A stretch of DNA of 64,000 nt from Candidatus Dojkabacteria bacterium. Lineage in GTDB: Bacteria > Patescibacteria > Dojkabacteria > SC72. Location: positions 28,593 through 92,592 of the forward strand of contig JALNYV010000004.1 of assembly GCA_023229785.1 (NCBI GenBank), in the 5' to 3' direction. The translations under genes were made by a program, and so were the position numbers. Of this stretch, positions 15,429 through 21,962 are shown one piece after another (position 1 is the stretch's first letter; each line of letters starts with the position of its first letter). The notes under the pieces were generated by a model. It saw only the letters and a list, made by a program, of their open reading frames with translations. It was not told the origin of the DNA and ran no database searches.

Positions 15429-15503
15429 AGTCGTATCGTCCAACGGATAGGACGGCAATCTTCTAAATTGCAGATATTGGTTCGATTCCAATTATGACTA
15501 CCA
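15429..15503 (+). tRNA. tRNA-Arg(UCU)
   Basis: Acceptor AGTCGTA/TATGACT, discriminator A, CCA; anticodon loop CTTCTAA in stem GCAAT/ATTGC. Confidence 0.88.
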
Positions 15504-15504
15504 T

Positions 15505-15579
15505 AATTCCATAGTTCAACGGACAGAATAATTCTTTCCTAAAGAATTGATCTCAGTTCGATTCTGAGTGGGATTACCA
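15505..15579 (+). tRNA. tRNA-Arg(CCU)
   Basis: Acceptor AATTCCA/TGGGATT, discriminator A, CCA; anticodon loop TTCCTAA in stem ATTCT/AGAAT. Confidence 0.88.
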
Positions 15580-15581
15580 AT

Positions 15582-15655
15582 GGGTTTATAGCTCAATGGC
15601 AGAGCATTCGACTCTTAATCGAACAATCTTGGTTCAATTCCAAGTAGACCCACCA
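15582..15655 (+). tRNA. tRNA-Lys(CUU)
   Basis: Acceptor GGGTTTA/TAGACCC, discriminator A, CCA; anticodon loop CTCTTAA in stem TTCGA/TCGAA. Confidence 0.88.
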
Positions 15656-15658
15656 AAT

Positions 15659-15733
15659 GCTTTCTTCGTCCATGCAGTAGGACAGATCACTCGTAATGAT
15701 CAAAACCTTGTGCAAATCAAGGAGTAAGCTCCA
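15659..15733 (+). tRNA. tRNA-Thr(CGU)
   Basis: Acceptor GCTTTCT/AGTAAGC with one mismatch, discriminator T, CCA; anticodon loop CTCGTAA in stem GATCA/TGATC; T-loop TGCAAAT as in the other Thr gene at 14290. Confidence 0.85.
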
Positions 15734-15737
15734 ATAA

Positions 15738-15811
15738 GCCGATTTAGGTAAGTGGTATACCGATAGTTTTGTAAACTATATTCGAGTGTTCGATTCACTC
15801 ATTCGGCTCCA
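15738..15811 (+). tRNA. tRNA-Thr(UGU)
   Basis: Acceptor GCCGATT/ATTCGGC with one mismatch, discriminator T, CCA; anticodon loop TTTGTAA in stem ATAGT/ACTAT. Confidence 0.85.
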
Positions 15812-15812
15812 T

Positions 15813-15886
15813 GAGTTCATAGTTCAATGGCAGAATCGCTGGCCTTTAACCAGTCAACCTAGGTTCGATTCCTAGTGGACTCACCA
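15813..15886 (+). tRNA. tRNA-Lys(UUU), C at position 33
   Basis: Acceptor GAGTTCA/TGGACTC, discriminator A, CCA; anticodon loop CCTTTAA in stem GCTGG/CCAGT, so the normally invariant U33 is C. The body resembles the Lys(CUU) gene at 15582, which supports the Lys call. Confidence 0.75.
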
Positions 15887-15898
15887 ATTAATAACCAT

Positions 15899-15973
15899 GG
15901 TGTTTATGATGTAAGGGTAGCATTCCTCCCTGTGAAGGAGAGTGTGTGAGTTCGAATCTCACTAATCACCCCA
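15899..15973 (+). tRNA. tRNA-His(GUG)
   Basis: Extra G at -1 opposite C73, the hallmark of tRNA-His; acceptor GTGTTTA/TAATCAC, CCA; anticodon loop CTGTGAA. Confidence 0.88.
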
Positions 15974-16031
15974 AAATAATTTGTCTAAATGTAAGACTAG
16001 TGATTAAATTGTAAGTGAAAGGAATATAATC

Positions 16032-16172
16032 ATGCCTAAGCTTAATTACGAAAAAGAACAAGTTATTCAACAAGAAAAAACTAATTTATGGTTAATTGTT
16101 AATACAGCATTTACGATTTTGACAGGATTGGCAACTGTAGCTCTTGCATTCGCAGATTATTTTAAAAAATAA
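16032..16172 (+). CDS. single-pass membrane miniprotein
   Basis: 46 aa, starting MPKLNYEKEQVIQQEKTN, then one hydrophobic helix (LWLIVNTAFTILTGLATVAL) and a short charged tail. An AAAGGA site precedes the ATG. It lies inside the tRNA array. Holin-like size, but one membrane span alone does not decide that. Confidence 0.6.
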   Translation: MPKLNYEKEQVIQQEKTNLWLIVNTAFTILTGLATVALAFADYFKK

Positions 16173-16173
16173 A

Positions 16174-16248
16174 GCTCTAGTAGCTCAATGGTAGAGCTGA
16201 CGTCTGAAGAGCGTCGAGTAGTTGGTTCGATTCCAACCTGGAGCACCA
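16174..16248 (+). tRNA. tRNA-Phe(GAA)
   Basis: Acceptor GCTCTAG/CTGGAGC, discriminator A, CCA; anticodon loop CTGAAGA in stem GACGT/GCGTC. Confidence 0.88.
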
Positions 16249-16250
16249 AT

Positions 16251-16336
16251 GGTTAAGTATCCAAGCGGACAAAGGATGCTGTCTGTAAAACAGATGCCCT
16301 CGGGCTTCGTAGGTTCGAATCCTACCTTGACCACCA
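16251..16336 (+). tRNA. tRNA-Tyr(GUA)
   Basis: Type II, 86 nt. Acceptor GGTTAAG/CTTGACC, discriminator A, CCA; anticodon loop CTGTAAA; long variable arm. Confidence 0.88.
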
Positions 16337-16345
16337 ATTAAATAT

Positions 16346-16419
16346 TGTGGAGTAGTGTAATGGCAACACAGAGGTTTCATAAGCCTCATATCAGGGTTCG
16401 AATCCCTGCTCCGCAACCA
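16346..16419 (+). tRNA. tRNA-Met(CAU), elongator type
   Basis: Acceptor TGTGGAG/CTCCGCA with a paired first base, discriminator A, CCA; anticodon loop TTCATAA in stem GAGGT/GCCTC, which lacks the three G-C pairs of initiator tRNA. Ile2 (lysidine) cannot be excluded. Confidence 0.82.
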
Positions 16420-16420
16420 T

Positions 16421-16506
16421 AGCCTCGTGGTGTAACAGAAGCCACGCTGGTCTTAGAAACCAGTGTCCGTGAGGACGTGAGAGTGCAATTCTCTCCGAGG
16501 CTACCA
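16421..16506 (+). tRNA. tRNA-Leu(UAG)
   Basis: Type II, 86 nt. Acceptor AGCCTCG/CGAGGCT, discriminator A, CCA; anticodon loop CTTAGAA in stem CTGGT/ACCAG. Confidence 0.88.
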
Positions 16507-16520
16507 ATTAAATTATATAT

Positions 16521-16928
16521 ATGAGTTTAAAAATAATAAAATCCTTCCCCCCAAACATTGAAGCAATCCGCAAGAAGTTTAATATTCTTGGGCGTAATAT
16601 TGTGTTCACCTATGGAGATATTTTATATATTCCATCGGGAAATACAGAGATTCCCGATCATTTAATGGTTCATGAAGAAACACACCAGAGACAACAGAAG
16701 GAGTTTAATGGTGGTGTAGAAAAATGGTGGGAAGTTTATTTAGAAGCTCCTTGGTTTAGATTAGAGCAAGAAGTTGAAGCATATAGAAATCAATGGAAGT
16801 TTATAGAAGATAATTTGAATAGGACGGAACGACGTAGGTTGTATGCGATTATTGTTAAAGATTTAAGTGGTCCGATTTATGGGAATATGGTTTCTAAAGA
16901 TGAAGCAGAAAGATTAATAACATCATAG
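16521..16928 (+). CDS. HExxH zinc-peptidase-like protein
   Basis: 135 aa. LMVHEETHQRQQ contains an HExxH zinc motif (about residue 52) and the downstream EQEVEAYRNQ supplies a plausible third ligand, as in minimal gluzincin-like domains of phages and mobile elements. Whether it is an active protease is unknown. It sits inside the tRNA array, and its TAG stop overlaps the first two bases of the next tRNA, so it is packed within one transcript. Confidence 0.7.
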   Translation: MSLKIIKSFPPNIEAIRKKFNILGRNIVFTYGDILYIPSGNTEIPDHLMVHEETHQRQQKEFNGGVEKWWEVYLEAPWFRLEQEVEAYRNQWKFIEDNLNRTERRRLYAIIVKDLSGPIYGNMVSKDEAERLITS

Positions 16929-17013
16929 TCAAGTGGTGGAACGGTATACACAATGATTTCAAAAATCATCGTCACTTGCTGACATGCGGGTCCGATTCCC
17001 GCCTTGACTACCA
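16927..17013 (+). tRNA. tRNA-Leu(CAA)
   Basis: Type II, 87 nt. Acceptor AGTCAAG/CTTGACT, discriminator A, CCA; anticodon loop TTCAAAA in stem ATGAT/ATCAT. Its 5' AG is part of the upstream gene's stop codon. Confidence 0.88.
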
Positions 17014-17017
17014 ATTT

Positions 17018-17101
17018 GCCTCTGTGGTGAAATAGCAGACACGCTCCCCTTAAGAGGGAGTGGAGAAATCCGTGCAAGTGCAATTCTTGCCAGAGGTACC
17101 A
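17018..17101 (+). tRNA. tRNA-Leu(UAA)
   Basis: Type II, 84 nt. Acceptor GCCTCTG/CAGAGGT, discriminator A, CCA; anticodon loop CTTAAGA in stem CTCCC/GGGAG. Confidence 0.88.
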
Positions 17102-17106
17102 ATTAA

Positions 17107-17180
17107 TGGCTTGTCGTATAATGGTAGTACGTGAGTTTTTGGCACTCACTATGGGGGTTCGAGTCCCTCCGAGCCAGCCA
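17107..17180 (+). tRNA. tRNA-Gln(UUG)
   Basis: Acceptor TGGCTTG/CGAGCCA, discriminator G, CCA; anticodon loop TTTTGGC in stem TGAGT/ACTCA. Confidence 0.88.
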
Positions 17181-17181
17181 A

Positions 17182-17255
17182 TGCCTTGTGGTGTAATGGT
17201 AGCACCCCATCCTCTGAAGATGGTGATTGTGGTTCGAGTCCACACGTGGCAACCA
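17182..17255 (+). tRNA. tRNA-Gln(CUG)
   Basis: Acceptor TGCCTTG/CGTGGCA, discriminator A, CCA; anticodon loop CTCTGAA in stem CCATC/GATGG. Confidence 0.88.
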
Positions 17256-17257
17256 AT

Positions 17258-17331
17258 GCGGTTATCGTATATTGGCAGTACGACAGCTTGCCAAGTTGTA
17301 AGAGCGAGTCCGATTCTCGCTAACCGCTCCA
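17258..17331 (+). tRNA. tRNA-Gly(GCC)
   Basis: Acceptor GCGGTTA/TAACCGC, discriminator T, CCA; anticodon loop TTGCCAA in stem ACAGC/GTTGT. Confidence 0.88.
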
Positions 17332-17335
17332 AAAT

Positions 17336-17409
17336 GCTATGTTGGCCGAATAGATAGGCAGAGGCTTGCAAACCCTCTTACAGTGGCGCAATTCCACTAC
17401 ATAGCTCCA
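17336..17409 (+). tRNA. tRNA-Cys(GCA)
   Basis: Acceptor GCTATGT/ACATAGC, discriminator T (expected for Cys), CCA; anticodon loop TTGCAAA in stem GAGG/CCTC with a mismatch next to the loop. Confidence 0.88.
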
Positions 17410-17412
17410 ATT

Positions 17413-17486
17413 ACGCGTGTCTTCCAAAGGTAGGAAACTCGGTTGTTACCCGAGGAATGAGTGTTCGAATCACTCCGTGCGTGCCA
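17413..17486 (+). tRNA. tRNA-Asn(GUU)
   Basis: Acceptor ACGCGTG/CGTGCGT, discriminator G, CCA; anticodon loop TTGTTAC in stem CTCGG/CCGAG. Confidence 0.88.
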
Positions 17487-17487
17487 T

Positions 17488-17561
17488 CGTTTTATCGTCT
17501 AGTAGAAGGATAGTTGCTTCTCAAGCAATAGACCTGGGTGCAATTCCCAGTAAAACGACCA
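17488..17561 (+). tRNA. tRNA-Glu(CUC)
   Basis: Acceptor CGTTTTA/TAAAACG, discriminator A, CCA; anticodon loop TTCTCAA in stem GTTGC/GCAAT. Last gene of the array. Confidence 0.88.
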
Positions 17562-17586
17562 ATAAAAGTTATCCACAAGCCCCTAC

Positions 17587-17615
17587 TTGACAAGTTTCAA
17601 GTAGGGGCTTATAAT
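17587..17615 (+). promoter_or_regulatory. perfect sigma70 promoter giving a leaderless start
   Basis: TTGACA 17587-17592, 17-bp spacer, TATAAT 17610-17615; the ATG at 17622 coincides with the expected +1. CCCCTACTTG and CAAGTAGGGG around the -35 box form an inverted repeat that could be an operator or a terminator for the tRNA array. Confidence 0.75.
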
Positions 17616-17621
17616 ATATAC

Positions 17622-18035
17622 ATGAAATTACAAACTGGATATCATTATACAAGTCTTGAAAATTGGAGGAAAATTCAAAAAGAAGGGTTGGTTTGTTACC
17701 CTATCAATAAAGAAGAGTTAGCTATACATGGGTTAGTGAATATACAAGGTATTTGGATTTGGACTAAACCCGCAAACGAAATATCACATATGGGAAATTT
17801 GCTTTGGCAACTTGGTACAAAAGGAACAAGTCATCTAGTTCATTTAAAGATTAAATACGATCTTACTAAGATATTATTCACTAAAGATGGTCGTAGGGTA
17901 AACTTATATCATAAGGGTAGTATAGGAAATTTTAAATATCATATGGGAGACCAAGCAATCATTTATAAGGAAAATATTCCACCTAAACAAATTAAGTTAA
18001 TTAAAGAGTTTAAATTAGAAAAATTATTAATATGA
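17622..18035 (+). CDS. ADP-ribosyltransferase-fold protein (DarT/Tpt1-like), tentative
   Basis: 137 aa. The N-terminus TGYHYTSLENWRKIQKEGL matches the opening strand-helix of the ART fold found in DarT-like, Tpt1/KptA-like and DUF4433-type proteins (H-Y/T near the start followed by I-x-x-E-G-L). Later GIWIWTKP and GTSHLVHLKIKYD fit fold strands. The catalytic Glu is not obvious. I start at 17622, because upstream codons lie in the promoter. It overlaps the RNA ligase gene by 4 nt, so an RNA-repair or nucleic-acid ADP-ribosylation role is attractive but inferred. Confidence 0.55.
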   Translation: MKLQTGYHYTSLENWRKIQKEGLVCYPINKEELAIHGLVNIQGIWIWTKPANEISHMGNLLWQLGTKGTSHLVHLKIKYDLTKILFTKDGRRVNLYHKGSIGNFKYHMGDQAIIYKENIPPKQIKLIKEFKLEKLLI

Positions 18036-18679
18036 AATTTCCTCGCATACCACATTTAATTGATAGCCCTGGCAAATCCCCCAATGATTTAGTTTCTCCA
18101 GGTTGGTTATTATATTTACCACACCAAAGGGACGTGGTGGTAACTGAAAAAATGGATGGTGAATGTACGGGAATGACTCGTGAGAAAATTCACGCTAGAA
18201 GTGAGGATTCAAAAGATCATCCTTCAAGGCATTGGGTTAAAAACCTTCATGCTCAAATTAAAAATTATATTCCTCGTGGCGTTGAGATCTTTGGTGAAAA
18301 TTTATACGCCAAGCATTCAATCTATTATAGTGATCTTCCGTCATACTTTTTAGTTTTTGCGGTTACCATCGTGGGTGTCGGTAATTTTTTAGAATGGGAA
18401 AAAGTTGAAAAATTTTGTAACGAAGTGGGATTACATACTGTTCCTGTTTTATACAAAGGAAATGACTGGAAAAATCAAAAGTTATTTACGGGAATTTCAA
18501 AGTATGGAGGCGAACAGGAAGGATATGTTATTCGTAATGCTTACCAGTTTGGATACGACCAACATGCTGTTAATTCAAATTATGCTAAATGGGTTCGTTT
18601 GAATCATATTCAAACAGATGAGCATTGGCTAGAAAAACCAATTATTAAGAATAAATTAGAAAAATTATTAAAGAAGTAA
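18032..18679 (+). CDS. RNA ligase (Rnl2-like nucleotidyltransferase)
   Basis: 215 aa. Motif I is TEKMDGE with the predicted AMP-linked lysine Lys40; motif III is VEIFGENLYAKHSI followed by YFLVFAV; motif IV is QEGYVIRN; motif V is YAKWVR. This is the compact RNA_ligase family that seals nicked or broken RNA using ATP. It lies next to the tRNA array and an ART-like gene, which suggests repair of phage or host tRNAs cut by defence anticodon nucleases. Confidence 0.9.
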   Translation: MKFPRIPHLIDSPGKSPNDLVSPGWLLYLPHQRDVVVTEKMDGECTGMTREKIHARSEDSKDHPSRHWVKNLHAQIKNYIPRGVEIFGENLYAKHSIYYSDLPSYFLVFAVTIVGVGNFLEWEKVEKFCNEVGLHTVPVLYKGNDWKNQKLFTGISKYGGEQEGYVIRNAYQFGYDQHAVNSNYAKWVRLNHIQTDEHWLEKPIIKNKLEKLLKK

Positions 18680-18683
18680 TAAT

Positions 18684-18863
18684 ATGGAATTAATTGGAGT
18701 ACATAAAGCAAAATATATTCAATCTGATGCCTTCAATATTAAAGTTGAAAAGCCTGATGGACAAATATTCTTTATTCCTATTGAAGACATGAGGAAAATC
18801 CTAAGAAAAATATATTTACTTTCAGAGCAATCTGATATTGAAAAGGAGTTAAAAAAACTATGA
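18684..18863 (+). CDS. hypothetical protein
   Basis: 59 aa, starting MELIGVHKAKYIQSD; beta-rich start, then a charged helix. Its stop overlaps the next start by 4 nt. No family recognised. Confidence 0.5.
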   Translation: MELIGVHKAKYIQSDAFNIKVEKPDGQIFFIPIEDMRKILRKIYLLSEQSDIEKELKKL

Positions 18864-19036
18864 ACAAGGATATGTATTGTTCTCAATGTAAACTTTATCC
18901 AGATGGAATTATTGAAATAAGAACGCAGGAAGTTAATCTTATTTGGATGGGTGATGGATACGAGGAACAACCAACTGGTGATTCGTTTTATGTCTGCGGA
19001 CGATGTAGATATAAATTAGAAGATAAACCTCAATAA
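18860..19036 (+). CDS. zinc-ribbon miniprotein
   Basis: 58 aa with MYCSQCKLYPDG near the start and YVCGRCRYK near the end, a CxxC...CxxC zinc ribbon. Coupled to the previous gene by overlap. Function unknown. Confidence 0.6.
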   Translation: MNKDMYCSQCKLYPDGIIEIRTQEVNLIWMGDGYEEQPTGDSFYVCGRCRYKLEDKPQ

Positions 19037-19073
19037 AATTAACAATGTTTGGAGGCTAAGAATTAAATAATAT

Positions 19074-19244
19074 ATGCGTGATCCAAAGCGAATTCCTAAA
19101 ATTATCAAACGATTAGAAAAGATTTGGAAGAAACTCCCAGACCTTAGGATAGGACAGTTGATTGAAAATGTTTTCAGGGGAAATGGGTATTATTATGAAG
19201 ATGATGAGTATATTCAAATTTTAGAAGATTTTTACAAACATTAA
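19074..19244 (+). CDS. conserved small protein (PDLRxGQLxxN motif)
   Basis: 56 aa: MRDPKRIPKIIKRLEKIWKK, then LPDLRIGQLIENVF and YYEDDEYIQILEDFY. The W-x-x-x-PDLR-x-GQL-x-x-N pattern is recurrent in short proteins of bacteria and phages, whose role is unknown to me. Confidence 0.65.
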   Translation: MRDPKRIPKIIKRLEKIWKKLPDLRIGQLIENVFRGNGYYYEDDEYIQILEDFYKH

Positions 19245-19257
19245 TAGAAAGGTAGTT

Positions 19258-19620
19258 ATGAATAATAAACAATATTTAATTGATTTTTTTGAGAAGCAGT
19301 GGCCTGAATTGGAAAAGGCTGCCCGTGCTGTTTGGGGTGATCATAAAAAGACAGGGTTCTTTACGGGTACTATTAGTTGTCCTAAAGATGGTTTACTTGC
19401 TAGCGAGCGTGCTACCAAAAAAGAAGATTGGGAGAAGGCTACTGATCAAGCTAAGTTTTGTAAGGTTTGTGGGTCTCCATTAAAAGTAGAATTGTCAGAA
19501 GAAATTGTTTATGAGTACGAGTGGAGAGAATTTTTACTGGAAATGCTATTAGACGAAAAGAAAGATGGAATTTTTAAGATCCGATTAGATGAATTAAAAG
19601 GAATTAAGCCAAAGAAATGA
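19258..19620 (+). CDS. hypothetical protein
   Basis: 120 aa with an AAAGGTAG ribosome site. Contains ISCPKDGLLA and KFCKVCGSPLKVE, which could bind one zinc. It overlaps the lipoprotein start by 4 nt. No family recognised. Confidence 0.55.
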   Translation: MNNKQYLIDFFEKQWPELEKAARAVWGDHKKTGFFTGTISCPKDGLLASERATKKEDWEKATDQAKFCKVCGSPLKVELSEEIVYEYEWREFLLEMLLDEKKDGIFKIRLDELKGIKPKK

Positions 19621-20501
19621 AGAAACTTTTACTTTTAATCATTGCGGTTGTTTTGATAGCTGCTTCTTGTAATAAGACAGTTACTATTAATGACGATCCA
19701 AAACTTTCTATTCCAGTTCAAATTCCATCCGTGGAAGTTGTTCCAAAAGATAATTCAACTTCTTCTACTGAAGGGAAGATTTCTGCTAATAATTTAGTTT
19801 TACCTAAAACTGATACTGAACGAGATTTTGAAATCGATCAAGGTAAAATAAAAGACGTAGAACAAGATGTAAAACTGGAAGATTTGGATAATCGAACGAC
19901 AAATTTAGAAAATACGGTTAACAATCAGCTTCCTCTAAAAGAAGATACTTACCGCACTCCCGTTCCTGTTCCCGCTCCCGCTCCTAAACCAGAACCAATT
20001 CAATTAGCAACAGTTAATTTTGGGATTACAACGCTTCCTTTAGCTGCTGATGTGTTTATGGAAACGGAAGGAGATATAATTAAAACAATCGCCGTTCCTA
20101 AAACTAATGTCCTTATGTGGAAAAATACGATAACAGTTGGGATTAGAAGTGTTGAGTTAAGGGGGACTTTGAAATTTAGGATGGTTGGTTCGTTCGAGAG
20201 TAAAGGGCTGACTAACTTTCATTTGTTTATTAATGGGAATGAGGTAAGTACAACTAATACTATTAACCCTGATGGTTATATCAATTTCAAATTTTCTCCC
20301 GTTACTTTAGAAGCTGGTAACAGTATTATTCAAATGGTCGGAGATATTGTGGGAGGAGAAATTAATCGTAATTTTAGTTGGATGTTACGAAATAACATGG
20401 ATGATATTGAGTTTGTGGATACTAAATACGATCAAAAAATTTGGGCAAGCTGGACAGGGTCTCCTATGTCAGGTGTACAAACATTAAAGTTTATAAATTA
20501 A
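19617..20501 (+). CDS. secreted lipoprotein with proline linker
   Basis: 294 aa. Signal peptide MKKLLLLIIAVVLIAASC ends in a lipobox (IAASC) with the lipidated Cys at residue 18. Residues about 30-115 are polar with coiled-coil potential, followed by a TPVPVPAPAPKPEP spacer and a beta-rich domain (about 125-290) of the LTNFHLFINGNEV...VTLEAGNSIIQMVGDIVGG type. I have met similar beta domains in surface proteins of Patescibacteria. It would be anchored on the infected cell surface and could block superinfection or alter adhesion. Confidence 0.7.
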   Translation: MKKLLLLIIAVVLIAASCNKTVTINDDPKLSIPVQIPSVEVVPKDNSTSSTEGKISANNLVLPKTDTERDFEIDQGKIKDVEQDVKLEDLDNRTTNLENTVNNQLPLKEDTYRTPVPVPAPAPKPEPIQLATVNFGITTLPLAADVFMETEGDIIKTIAVPKTNVLMWKNTITVGIRSVELRGTLKFRMVGSFESKGLTNFHLFINGNEVSTTNTINPDGYINFKFSPVTLEAGNSIIQMVGDIVGGEINRNFSWMLRNNMDDIEFVDTKYDQKIWASWTGSPMSGVQTLKFIN

Positions 20502-20518
20502 TTAATAATATAAATTAT

Positions 20519-21250
20519 ATGAAAGGAATTATACTTTCTGGAGGAGAAGGAACGCGATTGCGTCCTTTAACAAAAGTGACTTCTAAGCAATTGTTGCCGA
20601 TCTATAACAATCCAATGGTGTATTATCCATTGCAAACATTGCTTCGAGCAGGAGTTAAGGACATACTGTTTATTATTTCTCCTAATCATGCTGGGGATTA
20701 TTTAAAGTATTTAGGATCAGGTAGAGAATTCGGTGCAAAATTTAGTTTTGAAATTCAAGATAAACCAGAAGGACTGGCTCAGGCTTTTATAATTGGAGAG
20801 AAGTTTATTGGAAATGATAATGTATGTATGATTTTGGGGGACAACATTTTTGAGGATGATTTTAGCAAGGAAATTCAAGAGTTTAAAGATGGAGCACATG
20901 TTTTTCTTAAGGAGGTTGCAGACCCAGAAAGGTTTGGTGTGGCTGGTTTTGCTAAGTCTGGTAAGATTAATCAAATAGTTGAAAAACCAAAAGAATTTGT
21001 GTCTAATCTTGCTATTACTGGTCTGTATATATATGATAATCATGTAGTACAGGTAGCGAAAGAGTTAGAACCATCTTCACGTGGTGAATTAGAAATTACA
21101 GATTTACATAATTGGTATTTCAAGAGAGGAAAATTAAATTACAGTGTTGTTAAAGGAAATTGGATTGATGCTGGAACTTTTGAGTCACTATTCAAAGCAA
21201 CTGAAATGATCCATGAAAAGAATAAATTATTAAACAGCGGTAATAATTAA
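20519..21250 (+). CDS. rmlA: glucose-1-phosphate thymidylyltransferase (RmlA-like)
   Basis: 243 aa. GIILSGGEGTRLRPLT is the nucleotide-binding signature, SKQLLPIYNNPMVYYPL follows, MILGDNIFEDD holds the metal Asp, and VEKPKEF, ITGLYIYD and GNWIDAGTFESL match RmlA. It makes dTDP-glucose from dTTP and glucose-1-phosphate. Shorter than host RmlA (about 290 aa); the allosteric C-terminal helices are missing. With the glycosyltransferase near 63 kb it may feed sugar decoration of DNA, virion or cell surface. Confidence 0.88.
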   Translation: MKGIILSGGEGTRLRPLTKVTSKQLLPIYNNPMVYYPLQTLLRAGVKDILFIISPNHAGDYLKYLGSGREFGAKFSFEIQDKPEGLAQAFIIGEKFIGNDNVCMILGDNIFEDDFSKEIQEFKDGAHVFLKEVADPERFGVAGFAKSGKINQIVEKPKEFVSNLAITGLYIYDNHVVQVAKELEPSSRGELEITDLHNWYFKRGKLNYSVVKGNWIDAGTFESLFKATEMIHEKNKLLNSGNN

Positions 21251-21254
21251 ATGT

Positions 21255-21344
21255 ATGTTAATTAAATTGGTGTTTGCTGTGTGGGTATCATTGTTATTAA
21301 TTTTTTGTCTTTTAATTGCTTGGTTAGCAAGGAAAGATGATTAA
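21255..21344 (+). CDS. transmembrane miniprotein
   Basis: 29 aa, almost entirely one membrane helix (LVFAVWVSLLLIFCLLIAWL) with a basic/acidic tail ARKDD. No clear ribosome site. One of a series of such miniproteins between 21 and 24 kb. Confidence 0.4.
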   Translation: MLIKLVFAVWVSLLLIFCLLIAWLARKDD

Positions 21345-21361
21345 ATGAAAGAGATAAATAT

Positions 21362-21760
21362 ATGAACATAGTATTAGGATTTGGTTTAACAGAAACGGAT
21401 TTTGAAAAGCAAGAGTTTGGTTTTGTTGAACAGTTTGTAAAAGAAAAAATAGAGAATTATAGAGAAGAGGATGGGATTGATTTCTGTTTTACAGATGATT
21501 TTGCTAAAGAGCTTTCAGAAAAATTGAAAGAACGTAAAGACCAATATGATAAGTTGCTAGACGAATATAAAACCGCAACAAAATTCCCAGACAGATATTC
21601 AACATATTATTTTGATGTTTTGCATAATTCGTCAAACCTTTGTGTGGTTTTTAAGTTCAGCCACATAAACCGCAGACACGCCATGTCGCCAGATGGCTGG
21701 GCTGCTTTACTTGAAACGAAACAAGTTTGTTATATAGACCTTTACGATTACAAATTTTAA
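21362..21760 (+). CDS. hypothetical protein
   Basis: 132 aa: MNIVLGFGLTETDFEKQ, a charged helical middle and a C-terminal DGWAALLETKQVCYIDLYDY. No signal peptide, membrane segment or known motif. Confidence 0.6.
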   Translation: MNIVLGFGLTETDFEKQEFGFVEQFVKEKIENYREEDGIDFCFTDDFAKELSEKLKERKDQYDKLLDEYKTATKFPDRYSTYYFDVLHNSSNLCVVFKFSHINRRHAMSPDGWAALLETKQVCYIDLYDYKF

Positions 21761-21790
21761 CCCCCTCTAACTAAATCTAATTAAATAACA

Positions 21791-21943
21791 GGTTCGTTGA
21801 TGGGGGTGCGAACGGCAGAAGCCGTAAACCAGCTTGGCTCGGAGTTGCAAGGGAAGCGACACTGGCACGATACACAGCTCCCTGATGACGTGCGAAGTCC
21901 GAGACTCTACATTCATTTGTAGCCGCCCCACCACCAGCGAATC
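21791..21943 (+). ncRNA. multi-branched structured RNA candidate
   Basis: GGTTCGTTG (21791-21799) pairs with CAGCGAATC (21935-21943) and TGGGG (21801-21805) with CCCCA (21926-21930), forming one coaxial closing helix. Inside are hairpin ACGGC-agaa-GCCGT (21812-21825), helix CTCGGA/TCCGAG (21838-21843 with 21898-21903) and hairpin CTACA/TGTAG (21907-21922). It is clearly richer in G+C than its surroundings. I do not recognise the family. Confidence 0.65.
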
Positions 21944-21962
21944 TAATTAACTAATAAATAAT

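Noticed and set aside
14290..17561. Regularly spaced repeats suggesting a CRISPR array
   Set aside because: The repeated elements are tRNA T-arms and CCA ends; each unit folds as a tRNA and the spacing varies.
21791..21943. Hammerhead-like string CTGATGA...GAA at about 21882-21896
   Set aside because: The spacing leaves no room for a proper stem II, and no pairing gives a correct stem III with a U-H cleavage site. I kept the region only as a structured RNA.
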